Assembly (NCBI RefSeq): GCF_003865095.1
Contig: NZ_BHYK01000022.1
Coordinates: 24,563 to 88,562 of the forward strand
DNA length: 64,000 nucleotides
Direction of reading: 5' to 3'
DNA from: Clostridium tagluense
Lineage (GTDB): Bacteria > Bacillota > Clostridia > Clostridiales > Clostridiaceae
The notes under the pieces were generated by a model. It was not told the origin of the DNA, did not search any database, and worked only from the letters and a program-made list of their open reading frames with translations. Positions 8,021 through 17,173 of the stretch are shown piece by piece. Positions within the stretch are counted from its first letter, which is position 1; each line of letters opens with the position of its first letter. The position numbers and the translations under genes were made by a program.

Positions 8021-8851
8021 CTAAATTTGCTTATTAATATAGTCCTTAAGTCTATCATTCCAAGGCGGAATTTCAATATCAAGGGAGTTTTTTATAAGAG
8101 AACTATTAACACAGGTATACTTAGGTTCTTTGATGAGATTAAATAGAAGTTTATCTGAGTTTAAAACCAATGGAACATTAAGATTACCAAACTCTATTAT
8201 ACTATTTATTAGCTGTGATTTTGATAAACAACCTTCATTGGTATAGTTATATACTCCATATTTATCAGTGACTATAAGCCTCTGAATCACTGCGGTCAAA
8301 TCTTCAATATTAGTTATGGAAAGAGTGGGATTTGAAAACAGATAAATTGCTGTATGTTTACCTTTTAGAAGTTTTGTAACAAAACAATCATTGCCACCAA
8401 ATATATTTGAGCTGCGAATAATAAAATATTTGCTGCAAATAGTTTGGATTAATTCTTCTGCTCCGAGTTTACTCTTACTATATGCATTTATTGGAGTACA
8501 TTCATCACTTTCAATGTAGGGTGAAGATTTAATATCACCATATACATCTGTGCTTGATAGATATAATATGGGAATGTTAAGGGAATTACAACAAGTAGCA
8601 ATATTTAAAGTTCCTACAGTGTTTACGCCATAGGCTAAATCTTCATTGTATTCACAAATATATTTATTTGTTATGGCTGCAGTATGAATTACAGCATCAG
8701 GCTTTAATTCATTCAGAGTTTTCTCAGTAGTTATTTTATCCATTATGTTAAGCTGAGTTTTATCTAACCCATATATAGTATGTGATTTTGACAAGACGCT
8801 GCAAAGATATGTTCCAATATTACCTTTTGCACCAGTTATTAAAATATTCAT
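8021..8851 (-). CDS. RmlD-like NAD(P)-dependent sugar epimerase/reductase
   Basis: This is an extended short-chain dehydrogenase, closest in pattern to dTDP-4-dehydrorhamnose reductase (RmlD) or related nucleotide-sugar epimerases. Seen: the GAKGNIGTYL nucleotide-binding loop at the N-terminus, LDKTQLNIMD, PDAVIHTAAITNK, the LSSTDVYGD strand with catalytic Ser/Thr, and the catalytic Tyr-Lys pair in NAYSKSKLGAE. I choose ATG 8851, five bases from AAGGGGG, over the longer frame from 8872. The length of about 276 residues fits the family. No other rhamnose or surface-sugar genes are adjacent, so the substrate is unknown. Confidence 0.82.
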   Translation of the reverse strand: MNILITGAKGNIGTYLCSVLSKSHTIYGLDKTQLNIMDKITTEKTLNELKPDAVIHTAAITNKYICEYNEDLAYGVNTVGTLNIATCCNSLNIPILYLSSTDVYGDIKSSPYIESDECTPINAYSKSKLGAEELIQTICSKYFIIRSSNIFGGNDCFVTKLLKGKHTAIYLFSNPTLSITNIEDLTAVIQRLIVTDKYGVYNYTNEGCLSKSQLINSIIEFGNLNVPLVLNSDKLLFNLIKEPKYTCVNSSLIKNSLDIEIPPWNDRLKDYINKQI

Positions 8852-9032
8852 AAATACCCCCTTAAATTTCATACTACTAAATTATATGATTTGGTATTTT
8901 TATTATTAAGGAATTCATAAATTTTCTTAAAGAAATTTTACTTACTTGTGATATATAGTATAGGGCATTTGAGATAAAGTAGAGTAGATCCTCATATTGT
9001 ATAATTACTTTTTTAGGGTATGCAAGCACAAA

Positions 9033-9061
9033 TTGACATTTAATGTGATAAATTATATAAT
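9033..9061 (+). promoter_or_regulatory. Consensus promoter of the helicase gene
   Basis: TTGACA (9033-9038), exactly 17 bases, then TATAAT (9056-9061) lie 34 bases before the helicase ATG. It is a perfect sigma-A consensus. Confidence 0.85.
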
Positions 9062-9094
9062 TGTAAATCAAAGTATAGGAATGGGGGCGAGGTA

Positions 9095-11389
9095 ATGGCA
9101 ATAGATAAGAGTGAAATGGAATTAGAAAAGCGTAGACTAGAGGAAACTGTAGACTGGCTAAGTGAGCAAGTTAATTTAGCAGCTGAAAAACATGAAGAAT
9201 TAGAAAAAAAAGTAGCTATGTTAAAGAAAAGTTCTGGTGGCACATATAATGAAGAGTTAGCTTTAACACAGCAGGTATATGAGTTTGCAAATAAAAATTT
9301 ACAAAAGTACAGTGAAGCATCTCATAAACCATATTTTGCAAGGATTGATTTTAGTGAGGCTCGGAGAGATAAGGAAAGCTATTATATAGGCAAATTTGGT
9401 TTAAATGATAGCAGTGAGGGAGAAGAAAAAGTAATTGATTGGAGAGCGCCCATTGCAGAATTGTATTATAGTGGGCAGCAAGGTAAGGTTAGTTATAAGG
9501 CACCTATAGGTTTTGTTGACGGTGTGCTATCTCTAAAACGTAAATTTCTTATTGAAAATGAAAAATTAGAAAATGCTTTCGATGAAGGTATTAATGATAT
9601 AATTTTAAGATCTTCAAGTGATGAAACTGAGGATAATGCACTAGTAGATGAATTTTTAAAGATAAATTTAGAACAAAGCATAGGAAGCAAGCTTAAAGAT
9701 GTTGTAGCTACAATTCAAAAGGAACAGAATGAAATTATAAGGGCAAGTAAAAATACAGTAATGATAATACAGGGTTCTGCAGGTTCCGGAAAAACTACAG
9801 TTGCACTACATAGGCTAGCATACCTCATGTATAAATATAGTGAAAACTTAACTACCCATGAGATTTTAGTTATAGCGCCTAATAAGCTATTCTTAGATTA
9901 TATTTCTGATATACTACCTAGTCTTGGGGTAAGTGGAGTTAAGCAAAGCACCTTTGAGGATATTGCTTGCAACATCTTAAAATATAGTGGCAAAATTCAC
10001 ACTAAGGATATGAAATTTTCCTTAGTTATGGAAGAGAGCAATAAGGAAAAAGTGAAATTTATAACTACTAGTAGCAAATTTAAAGGAAGTATGACATATA
10101 AAAGTATTATGGATAGATACTTAAAATATATAGAAAATAAAGATATTCAAATTGAGGATATTATGGTGGGGGAGTATATATTATTTACTTCAAATGAAAT
10201 AAAAAGATTATACTCTAAGGATTTAATAAACTTCCCGTTAAATAAAAGAAAACAGGAGATTAAGAGATATTTTAACTTGAAATTAAAGGTTATAATTCCA
10301 GAAGTCTTCGAAAAGATAGATTATGCCTATGAGAGATCCATTCAAAGCGCTAAAAGAGATATTAAGGATGAAACTTCTAAAAGAAAAAAAATTATTGAAC
10401 TTTATGATAAAAGGGATGAGGAAAAAAAGCATTTCAATGCTAATGCTAAAAAAGCCATGGATGAGTATTTTAAACAATGGTCCCAAAAGAGCATAATTGA
10501 TTTATATTTTAATTTACTTATGGATGAAGAAGTTTTCACTGAACTTACAGAAGGCAAAATAGGCACAAAGTTATATGATTTTATTAAATCTGAAACTATT
10601 GCAAGCATCAGTGGTAGTATTATAGATAGCGATGATTTAGCAGCTTTACTTTATTTGAAGCTTAAGGTTGAAGGTTTAGATAAATTCAATTTTTCTCATA
10701 TTGTAATAGATGAAGCGCAAGATTATAGTAATTTTCAATTATTGATGCTTAAAAGCATTGCAGTTAATGATTCTTTCACAATTGTAGGTGATATTGGGCA
10801 AGGTATCTACTATTATAAGGGCATTGAGAGTTGGCAAAAGCTTATTAGTGAGGTTTTTAAAGGACAAGCGAATTATATTCCACTGACTCAAAGCTATAGA
10901 TCTACTATAGAAATAATAAATGTTGCAAATAGGGTACTTCAAAAGCAACAAAATTATATAACTCCAGCGAGGCCTGTACTAAGACATGGGAAAGAGCCAG
11001 ACTTAATAAGTTACAGTGTTGAAAAAGAGTTTGTGGAGAAATTAGATGAAATAGTAAAAAGTGTAAAGATAAGTGGAAAGAAAAGTATTGCAGTTATTGG
11101 AAAAACCTTTAAGGAGTGCAAATATATAAAAACTCAACTTAAAAAGTACAGCGAAAATGATTGGGAGTTAATAAAAAATACTGATAAAAATTTTCAATCA
11201 GAAAGAATAATTATACCCTCCTATATGACTAAAGGCTTAGAGTTTGATTGTAGTATTGTTTATAATTGTGACGAAGAAAGTTATGGTGATAATGAGTTAG
11301 ACAAGAAAATATTATATGTAGTTCTTACAAGGGCGCTACATATGGAATATATCTTTTATAAGGAAAAACCTTCAAGTTTATTAGAATAA
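9095..11389 (+). CDS. helD: HelD-like superfamily 1 helicase (RNA polymerase recycling ATPase)
   Basis: HelD-type proteins bind RNA polymerase and use ATP to release it from stalled or terminated complexes. The 764-residue length and order fit: an N-terminal coiled coil (EKRRLEETVDWLSEQVNLA) that would reach into the secondary channel, the family-typical ARIDFSEARRDKESYYIG and VIDWRAPIAELYYSG, Walker A GSAGSGKTT near residue 227, Walker B VIDEAQDYS near 537, then GDIGQGIYYYKGI, LTQSYRSTIEI, SYMTKGLEFDCSIV and VVLTRALH. It has its own consensus promoter and is not in an operon. The HelD assignment is strong. A rifampicin-related role, known for some actinobacterial HelR proteins, cannot be inferred here. 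Confidence 0.9.
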   Translation: MAIDKSEMELEKRRLEETVDWLSEQVNLAAEKHEELEKKVAMLKKSSGGTYNEELALTQQVYEFANKNLQKYSEASHKPYFARIDFSEARRDKESYYIGKFGLNDSSEGEEKVIDWRAPIAELYYSGQQGKVSYKAPIGFVDGVLSLKRKFLIENEKLENAFDEGINDIILRSSSDETEDNALVDEFLKINLEQSIGSKLKDVVATIQKEQNEIIRASKNTVMIIQGSAGSGKTTVALHRLAYLMYKYSENLTTHEILVIAPNKLFLDYISDILPSLGVSGVKQSTFEDIACNILKYSGKIHTKDMKFSLVMEESNKEKVKFITTSSKFKGSMTYKSIMDRYLKYIENKDIQIEDIMVGEYILFTSNEIKRLYSKDLINFPLNKRKQEIKRYFNLKLKVIIPEVFEKIDYAYERSIQSAKRDIKDETSKRKKIIELYDKRDEEKKHFNANAKKAMDEYFKQWSQKSIIDLYFNLLMDEEVFTELTEGKIGTKLYDFIKSETIASISGSIIDSDDLAALLYLKLKVEGLDKFNFSHIVIDEAQDYSNFQLLMLKSIAVNDSFTIVGDIGQGIYYYKGIESWQKLISEVFKGQANYIPLTQSYRSTIEIINVANRVLQKQQNYITPARPVLRHGKEPDLISYSVEKEFVEKLDEIVKSVKISGKKSIAVIGKTFKECKYIKTQLKKYSENDWELIKNTDKNFQSERIIIPSYMTKGLEFDCSIVYNCDEESYGDNELDKKILYVVLTRALHMEYIFYKEKPSSLLE

Positions 11390-11512
11390 GAACACTATTA
11401 TATAATAACTTTATATTTACCGCTAAATTGTGATGGCTAAAAAAATAGAATATTTTAATATTTAAGTGGTAAACTATAAAGTAACAAAGTTACGCGAATT
11501 ACTAAAAAACTA

Positions 11513-11562
11513 CTAACGAATAATAATTATTAGTTGAACAGGTTTGCTAAATGTGGTAAAAT
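11513..11562 (+). promoter_or_regulatory. Promoter of the flavodiiron gene with adjacent palindrome (candidate PerR box)
   Basis: TTGAAC (11534-11539), 17 bases and TAAAAT (11557-11562) form the promoter. Overlapping its upstream edge is CTAACGAATAATAATTATTA, with palindromic core TAATAATTATTA, which resembles Fur/PerR-type boxes. Flavodiiron genes belong to the PerR regulon in Clostridium acetobutylicum. The same 24-base sequence with two changes recurs at 18123-18146. Confidence 0.5.
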
Positions 11563-11660
11563 ATATTATATATAAGAGGATTAAAATCATATAAGTTTAT
11601 AGGGGTAATAACAGTTGATGATTGTTATCTTGCCCAGAGAACTACAAGGAGGATTTTAGA

Positions 11661-12836
11661 ATGAAAACAACAAAGTTAAAAGACAATATTTATTGGATTG
11701 GTGTAAACAACCCAGAGCTTAGGGTGTTTGATATTATAATGGAAACAAAAAAAGGAACTACTTATAATTCATATTTAATAGACGATGAAAAAGTTGCTAT
11801 AATAGATTGTGTTAAAGATGGTTATTTTGAAGAGTTTTTAGGTAAAATAAAAGGCGTTATTGGAGAAAGAAAAGTTGATTACATAGTTGTTCAACATACA
11901 GAACTGGATCATAGTGGTTCTTTATCTAAGTTCTTAGAAGTTTATCCAGAGGCTGTTGTTGTTGCTTCAAAAGCTGCTATAAGCTATTTGAAAGAAATTA
12001 CTAATAAGGAATTTAACAGTAAGCCAGCAATAGAAGAAATTTGTTTAGGTAAAAATACCTTACAATTTATATCAGCACCAAATTTACATTGGCCTGATAC
12101 AATCTTTACATATATTAAGCAAGAAAAAATATTATTTACTTGTGATGTAATGGGCTGTCACTATTCACCAACTAATTGTATAACGGATGCTTGTTCAGGT
12201 GATTATTTTGATGAAATGAAATATTATTTTGATGTTATAATGGGACCTTTTAAAAAGTTTGTAAATATGGGTCTGGATAAAATCAAAGATTTAGAATTAG
12301 ATATGATAGCACCAAGTCATGGACCTATACATATAGATGACATTAAAATGTATTTAGACCTTTATAGAGAATGGGCTAAAGTTTATGAAATAAAAGAAAA
12401 AAATGTTCAGATTTTTTATGTTTCAGCTTATGGTAATACTGAAACTGTTGGAAAATATTTAGCTAAGAAAATCAATGAAAATGGTATAAAAGCTGAGGCT
12501 CATGAAATTACATCCATGAATTTAAGCGATATTGTGGAATTAATTGAAAAAGCTAGTGGTATTATGATAGGTTCTCCAACTATTAATCAAGATGCTGTAA
12601 AACCTGCTTGGGACGTTTTATCTCTTGTGTGTGCAATAACCAATAGAGGCAAAGCAGCAGCAGCTTTTGGATCATACGGATGGAGTGGAGAAGGCATTCC
12701 TATGCTTACACAAAGGCTAAAATCTTTAAAATTTAACGTGGTAGAAGAGGGACTTAAATTTAAATTTGTTCCAAGTACTAAGGAATATGAAATGGCTGAC
12801 AACTTTGTGGAAGCCTATTTAGAAATTTTAAAATAG
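11661..12836 (+). CDS. Flavodiiron protein (FprA-type O2/NO reductase)
   Basis: Flavodiiron proteins reduce O2 to water (or NO to N2O) in anaerobes, using a di-iron site and FMN. The N-terminal metallo-beta-lactamase-like domain has the iron ligands HTELDHS (H-x-E-x-DH), [14 protein letters not shown] and SHGPIH. The C-terminal flavodoxin domain begins [12 protein letters not shown] near residue 255. The length of about 391 residues is that of the two-domain class A form without a rubredoxin tail. I choose ATG 11661, since AAGGAGG lies just upstream; the longer frame from 11622 has no ribosome binding site. It is probably monocistronic and oxidative-stress controlled. Confidence 0.93.
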   Translation: MKTTKLKDNIYWIGVNNPELRVFDIIMETKKGTTYNSYLIDDEKVAIIDCVKDGYFEEFLGKIKGVIGERKVDYIVVQHTELDHSGSLSKFLEVYPEAVVVASKAAISYLKEITNKEFNSKPAIEEICLGKNTLQFISAPNLHWPDTIFTYIKQEKILFTCDVMGCHYSPTNCITDACSGDYFDEMKYYFDVIMGPFKKFVNMGLDKIKDLELDMIAPSHGPIHIDDIKMYLDLYREWAKVYEIKEKNVQIFYVSAYGNTETVGKYLAKKINENGIKAEAHEITSMNLSDIVELIEKASGIMIGSPTINQDAVKPAWDVLSLVCAITNRGKAAAAFGSYGWSGEGIPMLTQRLKSLKFNVVEEGLKFKFVPSTKEYEMADNFVEAYLEILK

Positions 12837-12866
12837 TCAATCACAGTTTACCTCAAATAAATAATT

Positions 12867-13039
12867 AAAAAGGAAAATTTTACTTTAATGATATTTCAGA
12901 AGGAAAGTATCCTACTTATATAAGTGGGAGTTACATGCTGCAACAAAGAAAAAACTTAAGTGGGAATCTAAAGCTCCTTCTGAAGTCGTTAATTGCAGCT
13001 CCGCAGGAGATGATTTAATAGTGGAGTTTTCCTTTTTTT
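12867..13039 (+). ncRNA. Structured RNA element or complex terminator (unidentified)
   Basis: This 173-base stretch lies 3' of the flavodiiron gene and folds as nested stems. The ends pair (AAAAAGGAAAA with TTTTCCTTTTT). Next, TTAATGATATTTCAGAAGGA pairs with TCCTTCTGAAGTCGTTAA. Inside, TCCTACTTA-TA-TAAGTGGGA is a nine-pair hairpin, and a second AAGTGGGA 31 bases further on could pair with the same TCCTACTT. A small CTCC-GCA-GGAG hairpin follows, and the element ends in a T-run. No open frame spans it. I do not recognise the RNA family. Confidence 0.5.
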
Positions 13040-13202
13040 ATAAAGAATTAAAAGCATTTCATATGTAAATAATATGATACATAAATATATTAATTGATAT
13101 TATTTGAATTTGTTATAGAAAAAAAAAGCTATTTCTAGTATTATTTAAATAAGCATAAAGTACCAATGAATAATTTGCAAATATAGTATGGAGGGGATTT
13201 AT

Positions 13203-13601
13203 ATGAATAAACAATATATAATAAATTTTTTAAAAACAAATGATTTAAGTGATATAGCTGAAATTCAATATAAAAAGGGCACCATAGCTATAAAATTTAA
13301 ATATTATTATGATGAAGTAGAAATAGAAGCAGCTAACTGTTATGCAAATGAAGAAGGCGATTTTAAAAAGGATAAAGAGGACTGGTACGAAGAATATTTT
13401 CTACCTTATTTAAGCGATATTGCGGCAGACAATGTGGAAGATATTATGGAGGAATGTGCGGAGCAAATGGAAATTGAGTACGAGTTTATTGGCTGTGATA
13501 TATCACAAGATGCATATGAATTTAATGAATTCGCTGTAGTTTTTTATGGTGAAGATGCAGATATAGAAATTGATGATATTTTATTTGAACTAGATATATA
13601 A
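13203..13601 (+). CDS. Acidic protein of unknown function
   Basis: The product has 132 residues, is rich in Asp and Glu (for example YGEDADIEIDDILFELDI at the end), and has no signal peptide, membrane helix or Cys motif. I do not recognise a family. The ATG at 13203 is preceded by GGAGGGGA at good spacing; the in-frame GTG-side start at 13188 would place the ribosome binding site inside the gene. A terminator follows directly, so the gene is a single transcript. Strong codon and ribosome-binding-site signals make it a real gene of unknown role. Confidence 0.75.
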   Translation: MNKQYIINFLKTNDLSDIAEIQYKKGTIAIKFKYYYDEVEIEAANCYANEEGDFKKDKEDWYEEYFLPYLSDIAADNVEDIMEECAEQMEIEYEFIGCDISQDAYEFNEFAVVFYGEDADIEIDDILFELDI

Positions 13602-13627
13602 ATTTCTTTTATAATAATAGGTGGACG

Positions 13628-13660
13628 GTTAAGCCACTTTTTTGCAAGTGGCTTTAACTT
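13628..13660 (+). terminator. Rho-independent terminator overlapping the convergent gene
   Basis: TTAAGCCACTT pairs with AAGTGGCTTTAA and is followed by CTTTTTC. It serves the plus-strand gene ending at 13601. Its left arm contains the stop codon of the minus-strand Spo0E-like gene, so the two transcription units overlap tail to tail. Confidence 0.8.
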
Positions 13661-13826
13661 TTTCATACTTAACAATAACTTCATCTAATTGCTGACTGCA
13701 AGACACAACTATTTTATCTGTAGGCTTTTTAAAATTCAGTAGAAAATGCAATATCAGTCTTAATGATTCTAATTCTCTTTTTATAAGTTGTAATTTAATA
13801 TTCATAAATTTATACCTCTTATTCAT
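13629..13826 (-). CDS. Spo0E-like aspartyl-phosphate phosphatase
   Basis: Spo0E-family proteins are small helical hairpins that dephosphorylate Spo0A~P and so delay sporulation. The product is about 65 residues with two predicted helices. The family signature SxxLDxxIxxY is seen as SQQLDEVIVKYEK. I choose ATG 13826, nine bases from AAGGAG (13836-13841). An alternative ATG at 13805 with AAGAGGT upstream would give 58 residues. A sporulating host is implied. Which response regulator is the target is inference from the family. Confidence 0.75.
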   Translation of the reverse strand: MNKRYKFMNIKLQLIKRELESLRLILHFLLNFKKPTDKIVVSCSQQLDEVIVKYEKVKATCKKVA

Positions 13827-14146
13827 ATACGTGTACTCCTTGTTGTTAATTTTGTTTTTGTAAAGCAAATATAGTATACCAAATTATTCAAATCATGTTA
13901 GGTTTTTTCTTAGTCAATAAAATATACAAAATTACAAAATAGACTATAAATGGGGGAAATAATTAAACACAATATGGTAAAATATACCAAATAAACCCAC
14001 GCAAATGTTTGAGAAAGCTATTTTACATAATATGTAAATGACGAAAAAGGTCTTAAATTTCTTGTGCTATAATTATAAGAAATAGAACACGTTTAATTTT
14101 CAATAGTTACTAATAAAAAAGTTAAAAATAGTATAGGAGTGATATT

Positions 14147-14314
14147 ATGGGTATAGATGAGTTAACCAATAGAATAAATTACCTTTACAAGAAAAGTAAA
14201 GAAGAGGGACTTACGGGTGAGGAGAAAGCAGAGCAGCAAGAATTAAGACAAAAGTATATTGATAATGTTAAAAGAAATTTTAGAGCGCAACTAGATACAA
14301 TAAAAAAAGTATAA
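14147..14314 (+). CDS. UPF0291/DUF896 small protein
   Basis: This 55-residue protein is easily missed because of its size. It matches the DUF896 (YnzC-like) pattern: IDELTNRINYLYKKSKEEGL, then TGEEKAEQQELRQKYIDNVK and RNFRAQLDTI, predicted as a helical hairpin. GGAG lies before the ATG and a TATAAT-like sequence at 14068-14073. Function is unknown in general; the family is cytoplasmic and widespread in Firmicutes. It precedes hprK by about 50 bases and may be cotranscribed with it. Confidence 0.85.
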   Translation: MGIDELTNRINYLYKKSKEEGLTGEEKAEQQELRQKYIDNVKRNFRAQLDTIKKV

Positions 14315-14366
14315 TAGAAGGATTAAAAACAATAAATTTACTAATGAGTAGAGGTGGGGGAATTTA

Positions 14367-15287
14367 ATGGATGTTACTATAGAGGAATTAATAGAGAATT
14401 TTAAGTTAGAGGTTTTAGTGCAAGGAGAAAAGGGTAAATTAATTAATGTTAGTGATATTAATAGACCAGGGCTTCAAATTGCAGGCTTTTATCAGTATTT
14501 TGATAATAAGAGGGTTCAATTAATAGGCATGGCAGAGTGGGGATTTCTGGACTGCATGGAAGTAGAACTTAGGAAGAAACGAATTAATAAATATTTTAAA
14601 TTAGATCCGTTTTGTGTTATTTTTACTAGGGATTTGGAACCTCACACGGAAATTCTTAAGGCAGCGCAGGAAAATGGTACATGGATTTTAAGGACCAAAT
14701 TAATTTCCACAAGATTTATTAGTAAGCTTACAAATTTCTTAGACACTAAGCTAGCCCCAGAAACTAGACTTCATGGAGTTCTAGTAGATGTTTATGGCAT
14801 AGGAATATTACTTAGTGGTGAAAGTGGTATAGGTAAGAGTGAATGTGCCTTAGAATTAATCAAAAGGGGACATAGACTTATTGCAGATGACGCGGTAGAC
14901 ATTAAAGAAATTGATGGTGTGCTCCTAGGAAGTTGTCCATATATAACCTCAGGTATGCTGGAAGTGAGAGGTATGGGAATAATAGATATTCCAGCGATTT
15001 ATGGTATGAGTTCTGTTCTAAACACTAAGACTATTAGTATATATATTTCACTTACTCTGTGGAATGAGAATGAAGAATATGATAGACTTGGTATAGATAA
15101 TGAATTTATGGACATTTTAAATGTGCCTTTAAGAAAGATAACATTGCCAATTAGGCCGGGTAGAAATATAGCAGTGATTATAGAAGCTGCCGCAGCTAAT
15201 TATAGATATAGTTTGAATTCTAAGATAACGCCTGTTGAGACCATAAATATGAGAATAGAGGAAGTAACTGCAGCTCGAAATAATTAA
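14367..15287 (+). CDS. hprK: HPr kinase/phosphorylase
   Basis: HprK phosphorylates HPr of the sugar phosphotransferase system on Ser46 in response to glycolytic metabolites, and removes the phosphate under starvation, so controlling carbon catabolite repression. The product has 306 residues, normal length. The N-terminal domain precedes Walker A GESGIGKSE near residue 150, then HRLIADDAVDI (catalytic Asp region) and the HprK signature LEVRGMGIIDIPAIYG. A GAGGTGGGGG ribosome binding site precedes the ATG. Other PTS genes are not nearby. Confidence 0.96.
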   Translation: MDVTIEELIENFKLEVLVQGEKGKLINVSDINRPGLQIAGFYQYFDNKRVQLIGMAEWGFLDCMEVELRKKRINKYFKLDPFCVIFTRDLEPHTEILKAAQENGTWILRTKLISTRFISKLTNFLDTKLAPETRLHGVLVDVYGIGILLSGESGIGKSECALELIKRGHRLIADDAVDIKEIDGVLLGSCPYITSGMLEVRGMGIIDIPAIYGMSSVLNTKTISIYISLTLWNENEEYDRLGIDNEFMDILNVPLRKITLPIRPGRNIAVIIEAAAANYRYSLNSKITPVETINMRIEEVTAARNN

Positions 15288-15526
15288 AAAATAATTAAAA
15301 AATAAATTATTTTAATAATATGCAATTTTCAGATAATAAAACTTCAAAAATATACAGTGAATACCATAAATATACTGTTTATTTGTAAAATTTGAAAGTT
15401 TTATTTGATTTAGGACCAACTAAACCCAAAAATGATTTTTTAAGACATTTTTGGCATTTGTAATTCAATAAAATATTTAGTAGAATAGTAAATATAAAAA
15501 GTATTTATATTAGGGGGTAAGTAAAC

Positions 15527-16933
15527 ATGTCTGATGTTAAAGATTTAGAAAAAAAATATGAATTAGCTTGGGACAAATACACTAAAAGTGATTTGGAAAA
15601 AGTATTCACATTATCTGATAATTATATAGATTTTATGTCAAAATGCAAAACTGAAAGAGAGTGCGTAACTGAATTTATTACTTTAGCTGAAACAAATGGT
15701 TACAAAAACATTGATACTTATATAAAAGATGGCACTGCATTAAAAGCCGGTGATAAAGTTTATGCAAACTGCATGGGAAAAACTTTAGCATTATTTTTAA
15801 TTGGTTCTGAGCCTATTGAAAAGGGTTTTAAAATTTTAGGGGCTCATGTTGACTCGCCAAGACTTGATTTAAAACAAAATCCATTATATGAAGATTCTGA
15901 TTTAGCATTAGTTAAAACACATTATTATGGTGGAGTTAAGAAATATCAATGGGTGACTATACCTTTAGCTATCCATGGTGTTGTGGTTAAGAAAGATGGC
16001 ACTGTAGTAGATATAGTAATAGGAGAAGATGAAAAAGAACCAGTAGTGGGAATATCAGATCTTCTAATTCACTTATCTGCAGACCAAATGCAAAAAACTA
16101 TGGCAAAGGGCATTGAAGGCGAAGATTTAAATGTGTTTATGGGAAGTATACCAGTAGAAGATAAGGAAGCTAAAAATAGAGTTAAGTTAAATGTATTAAG
16201 ACTTTTAAATGATAAATATGACATAGATGAAGAAGATTTTGTATCTTCTGAACTAGAAGTAGTACCTGCAGGGCGTGCTAGAAGCTATGGACTAGATAGC
16301 AGTATGATTATGGCTTATGGACATGATGACAGAGTTTGTGCTTATACATCTTATGAAGCATTAATGAATATCAAAGAAACAGACAAAACTTGTATTGTTT
16401 TACTTGTGGACAAAGAAGAAGTAGGCAGTATTGGCGCAACAGGAATGCAATCTAGATTCTTTGAAAACACAGTAGCTGAAGTTGTTAATTTAATGGGAGA
16501 ATATAGTGACTTAAAAGTAAGAAGAGCACTCGCGAGTTCTAAAATGTTATCTTCTGACGTAAGTGCGGCATATGACCCAAACTTTCCTTCAGTTATGGAA
16601 AAACGTAATTCTGCATATTTTGGTAAAGGTATAGTTTTTAACAAGTATACTGGAGCTCGCGGGAAAGGCGGATGCAACGATGCAAACCCAGAATTTATTG
16701 CAGAGCTTAGAACTATAATGGCTAAACATAAAATTTCATGGCAAACATCAGAGCTTGGCAAAGTAGATCAAGGCGGCGGTGGCACTATAGCTTATATACT
16801 AGCTGAGTATGGTATGCAGGTTATTGATTCAGGAGTTGCTCTTCATAACATGCATGCACCATGGGAAATTGCAAGTAAAGCAGATATTTATGAAGCCTTT
16901 AGAGCTTACGAAGCATTTTTAATAGAAATATAA
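15527..16933 (+). CDS. M18 family aminopeptidase
   Basis: This cytoplasmic zinc aminopeptidase removes N-terminal residues, often acidic ones, from peptides. The M18 metal-site motifs are visible: GAHVDSPRLDLK (His and Asp region), GHDDRVCAYTSYEAL (bridging Asp), DKEEVGSIGATGMQS (catalytic and metal Glu) and SSDVSAAYDPNF, with a C-terminal HNMHAPWE His. The length of 468 residues is typical. A GGGGGTAAG ribosome binding site precedes the ATG. The 239 bases upstream hold weak inverted repeats only. A palindromic element follows the gene. Confidence 0.93.
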   Translation: MSDVKDLEKKYELAWDKYTKSDLEKVFTLSDNYIDFMSKCKTERECVTEFITLAETNGYKNIDTYIKDGTALKAGDKVYANCMGKTLALFLIGSEPIEKGFKILGAHVDSPRLDLKQNPLYEDSDLALVKTHYYGGVKKYQWVTIPLAIHGVVVKKDGTVVDIVIGEDEKEPVVGISDLLIHLSADQMQKTMAKGIEGEDLNVFMGSIPVEDKEAKNRVKLNVLRLLNDKYDIDEEDFVSSELEVVPAGRARSYGLDSSMIMAYGHDDRVCAYTSYEALMNIKETDKTCIVLLVDKEEVGSIGATGMQSRFFENTVAEVVNLMGEYSDLKVRRALASSKMLSSDVSAAYDPNFPSVMEKRNSAYFGKGIVFNKYTGARGKGGCNDANPEFIAELRTIMAKHKISWQTSELGKVDQGGGGTIAYILAEYGMQVIDSGVALHNMHAPWEIASKADIYEAFRAYEAFLIEI

Positions 16934-16935
16934 AG

Positions 16936-17127
16936 AAAAAAAGTATATATTACTACAACTGCATCTCACTGCGCTAAGTAATTCTAAGATAATTTTATGA
17001 AAGATACTAAAAAGTACAAACTCGCTAGCGCTCAAACATGTACTTTTCTTCACGTATCTTTCATAAAATTATCTAAGAATTACTAAAGCTTGATCGAATG
17101 CAGTTTACGTAATATATACTTTTTTTA
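16936..17127. repeat. Palindromic dispersed element, copy C, with nested hairpin
   Basis: This 192-base palindrome has AAAAAAAGTATATATTAC and GTAATATATACTTTTTTT at its ends, then CTGCAT/ATGCAG, GCTAAGTAATTCTAAGAT with TCTAAGAATTACTAAAGC, and AATTTTATGAAAGATAC with GTATCTTTCATAAAATT. The centre holds a further hairpin, AAAAGTACA ... TGTACTTTT, around CTCGCTAGCGCTC, which looks like a second small palindrome inserted into the first. It lies between convergent genes and shares arms with copies A and B. Confidence 0.8.
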
Positions 17128-17143
17128 CGCATTAAATGACATG

Positions 17144-17173
17144 ATAAAAGGGATGTGAAAACATCCCTTTTAT
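17144..17173. terminator. Bidirectional terminator
   Basis: ATAAAAGGGATG and CATCCCTTTTAT form a perfect 12-base stem with loop TGAAAA. It lies between the convergent aminopeptidase and PHP genes and overlaps the last codons of the latter. Confidence 0.8.

Noticed and set aside
16351..16761. 136-codon open frame on the minus strand
   Set aside because: It lies wholly inside the M18 aminopeptidase gene, antisense, with no RBS and a composition that follows the sense codons.
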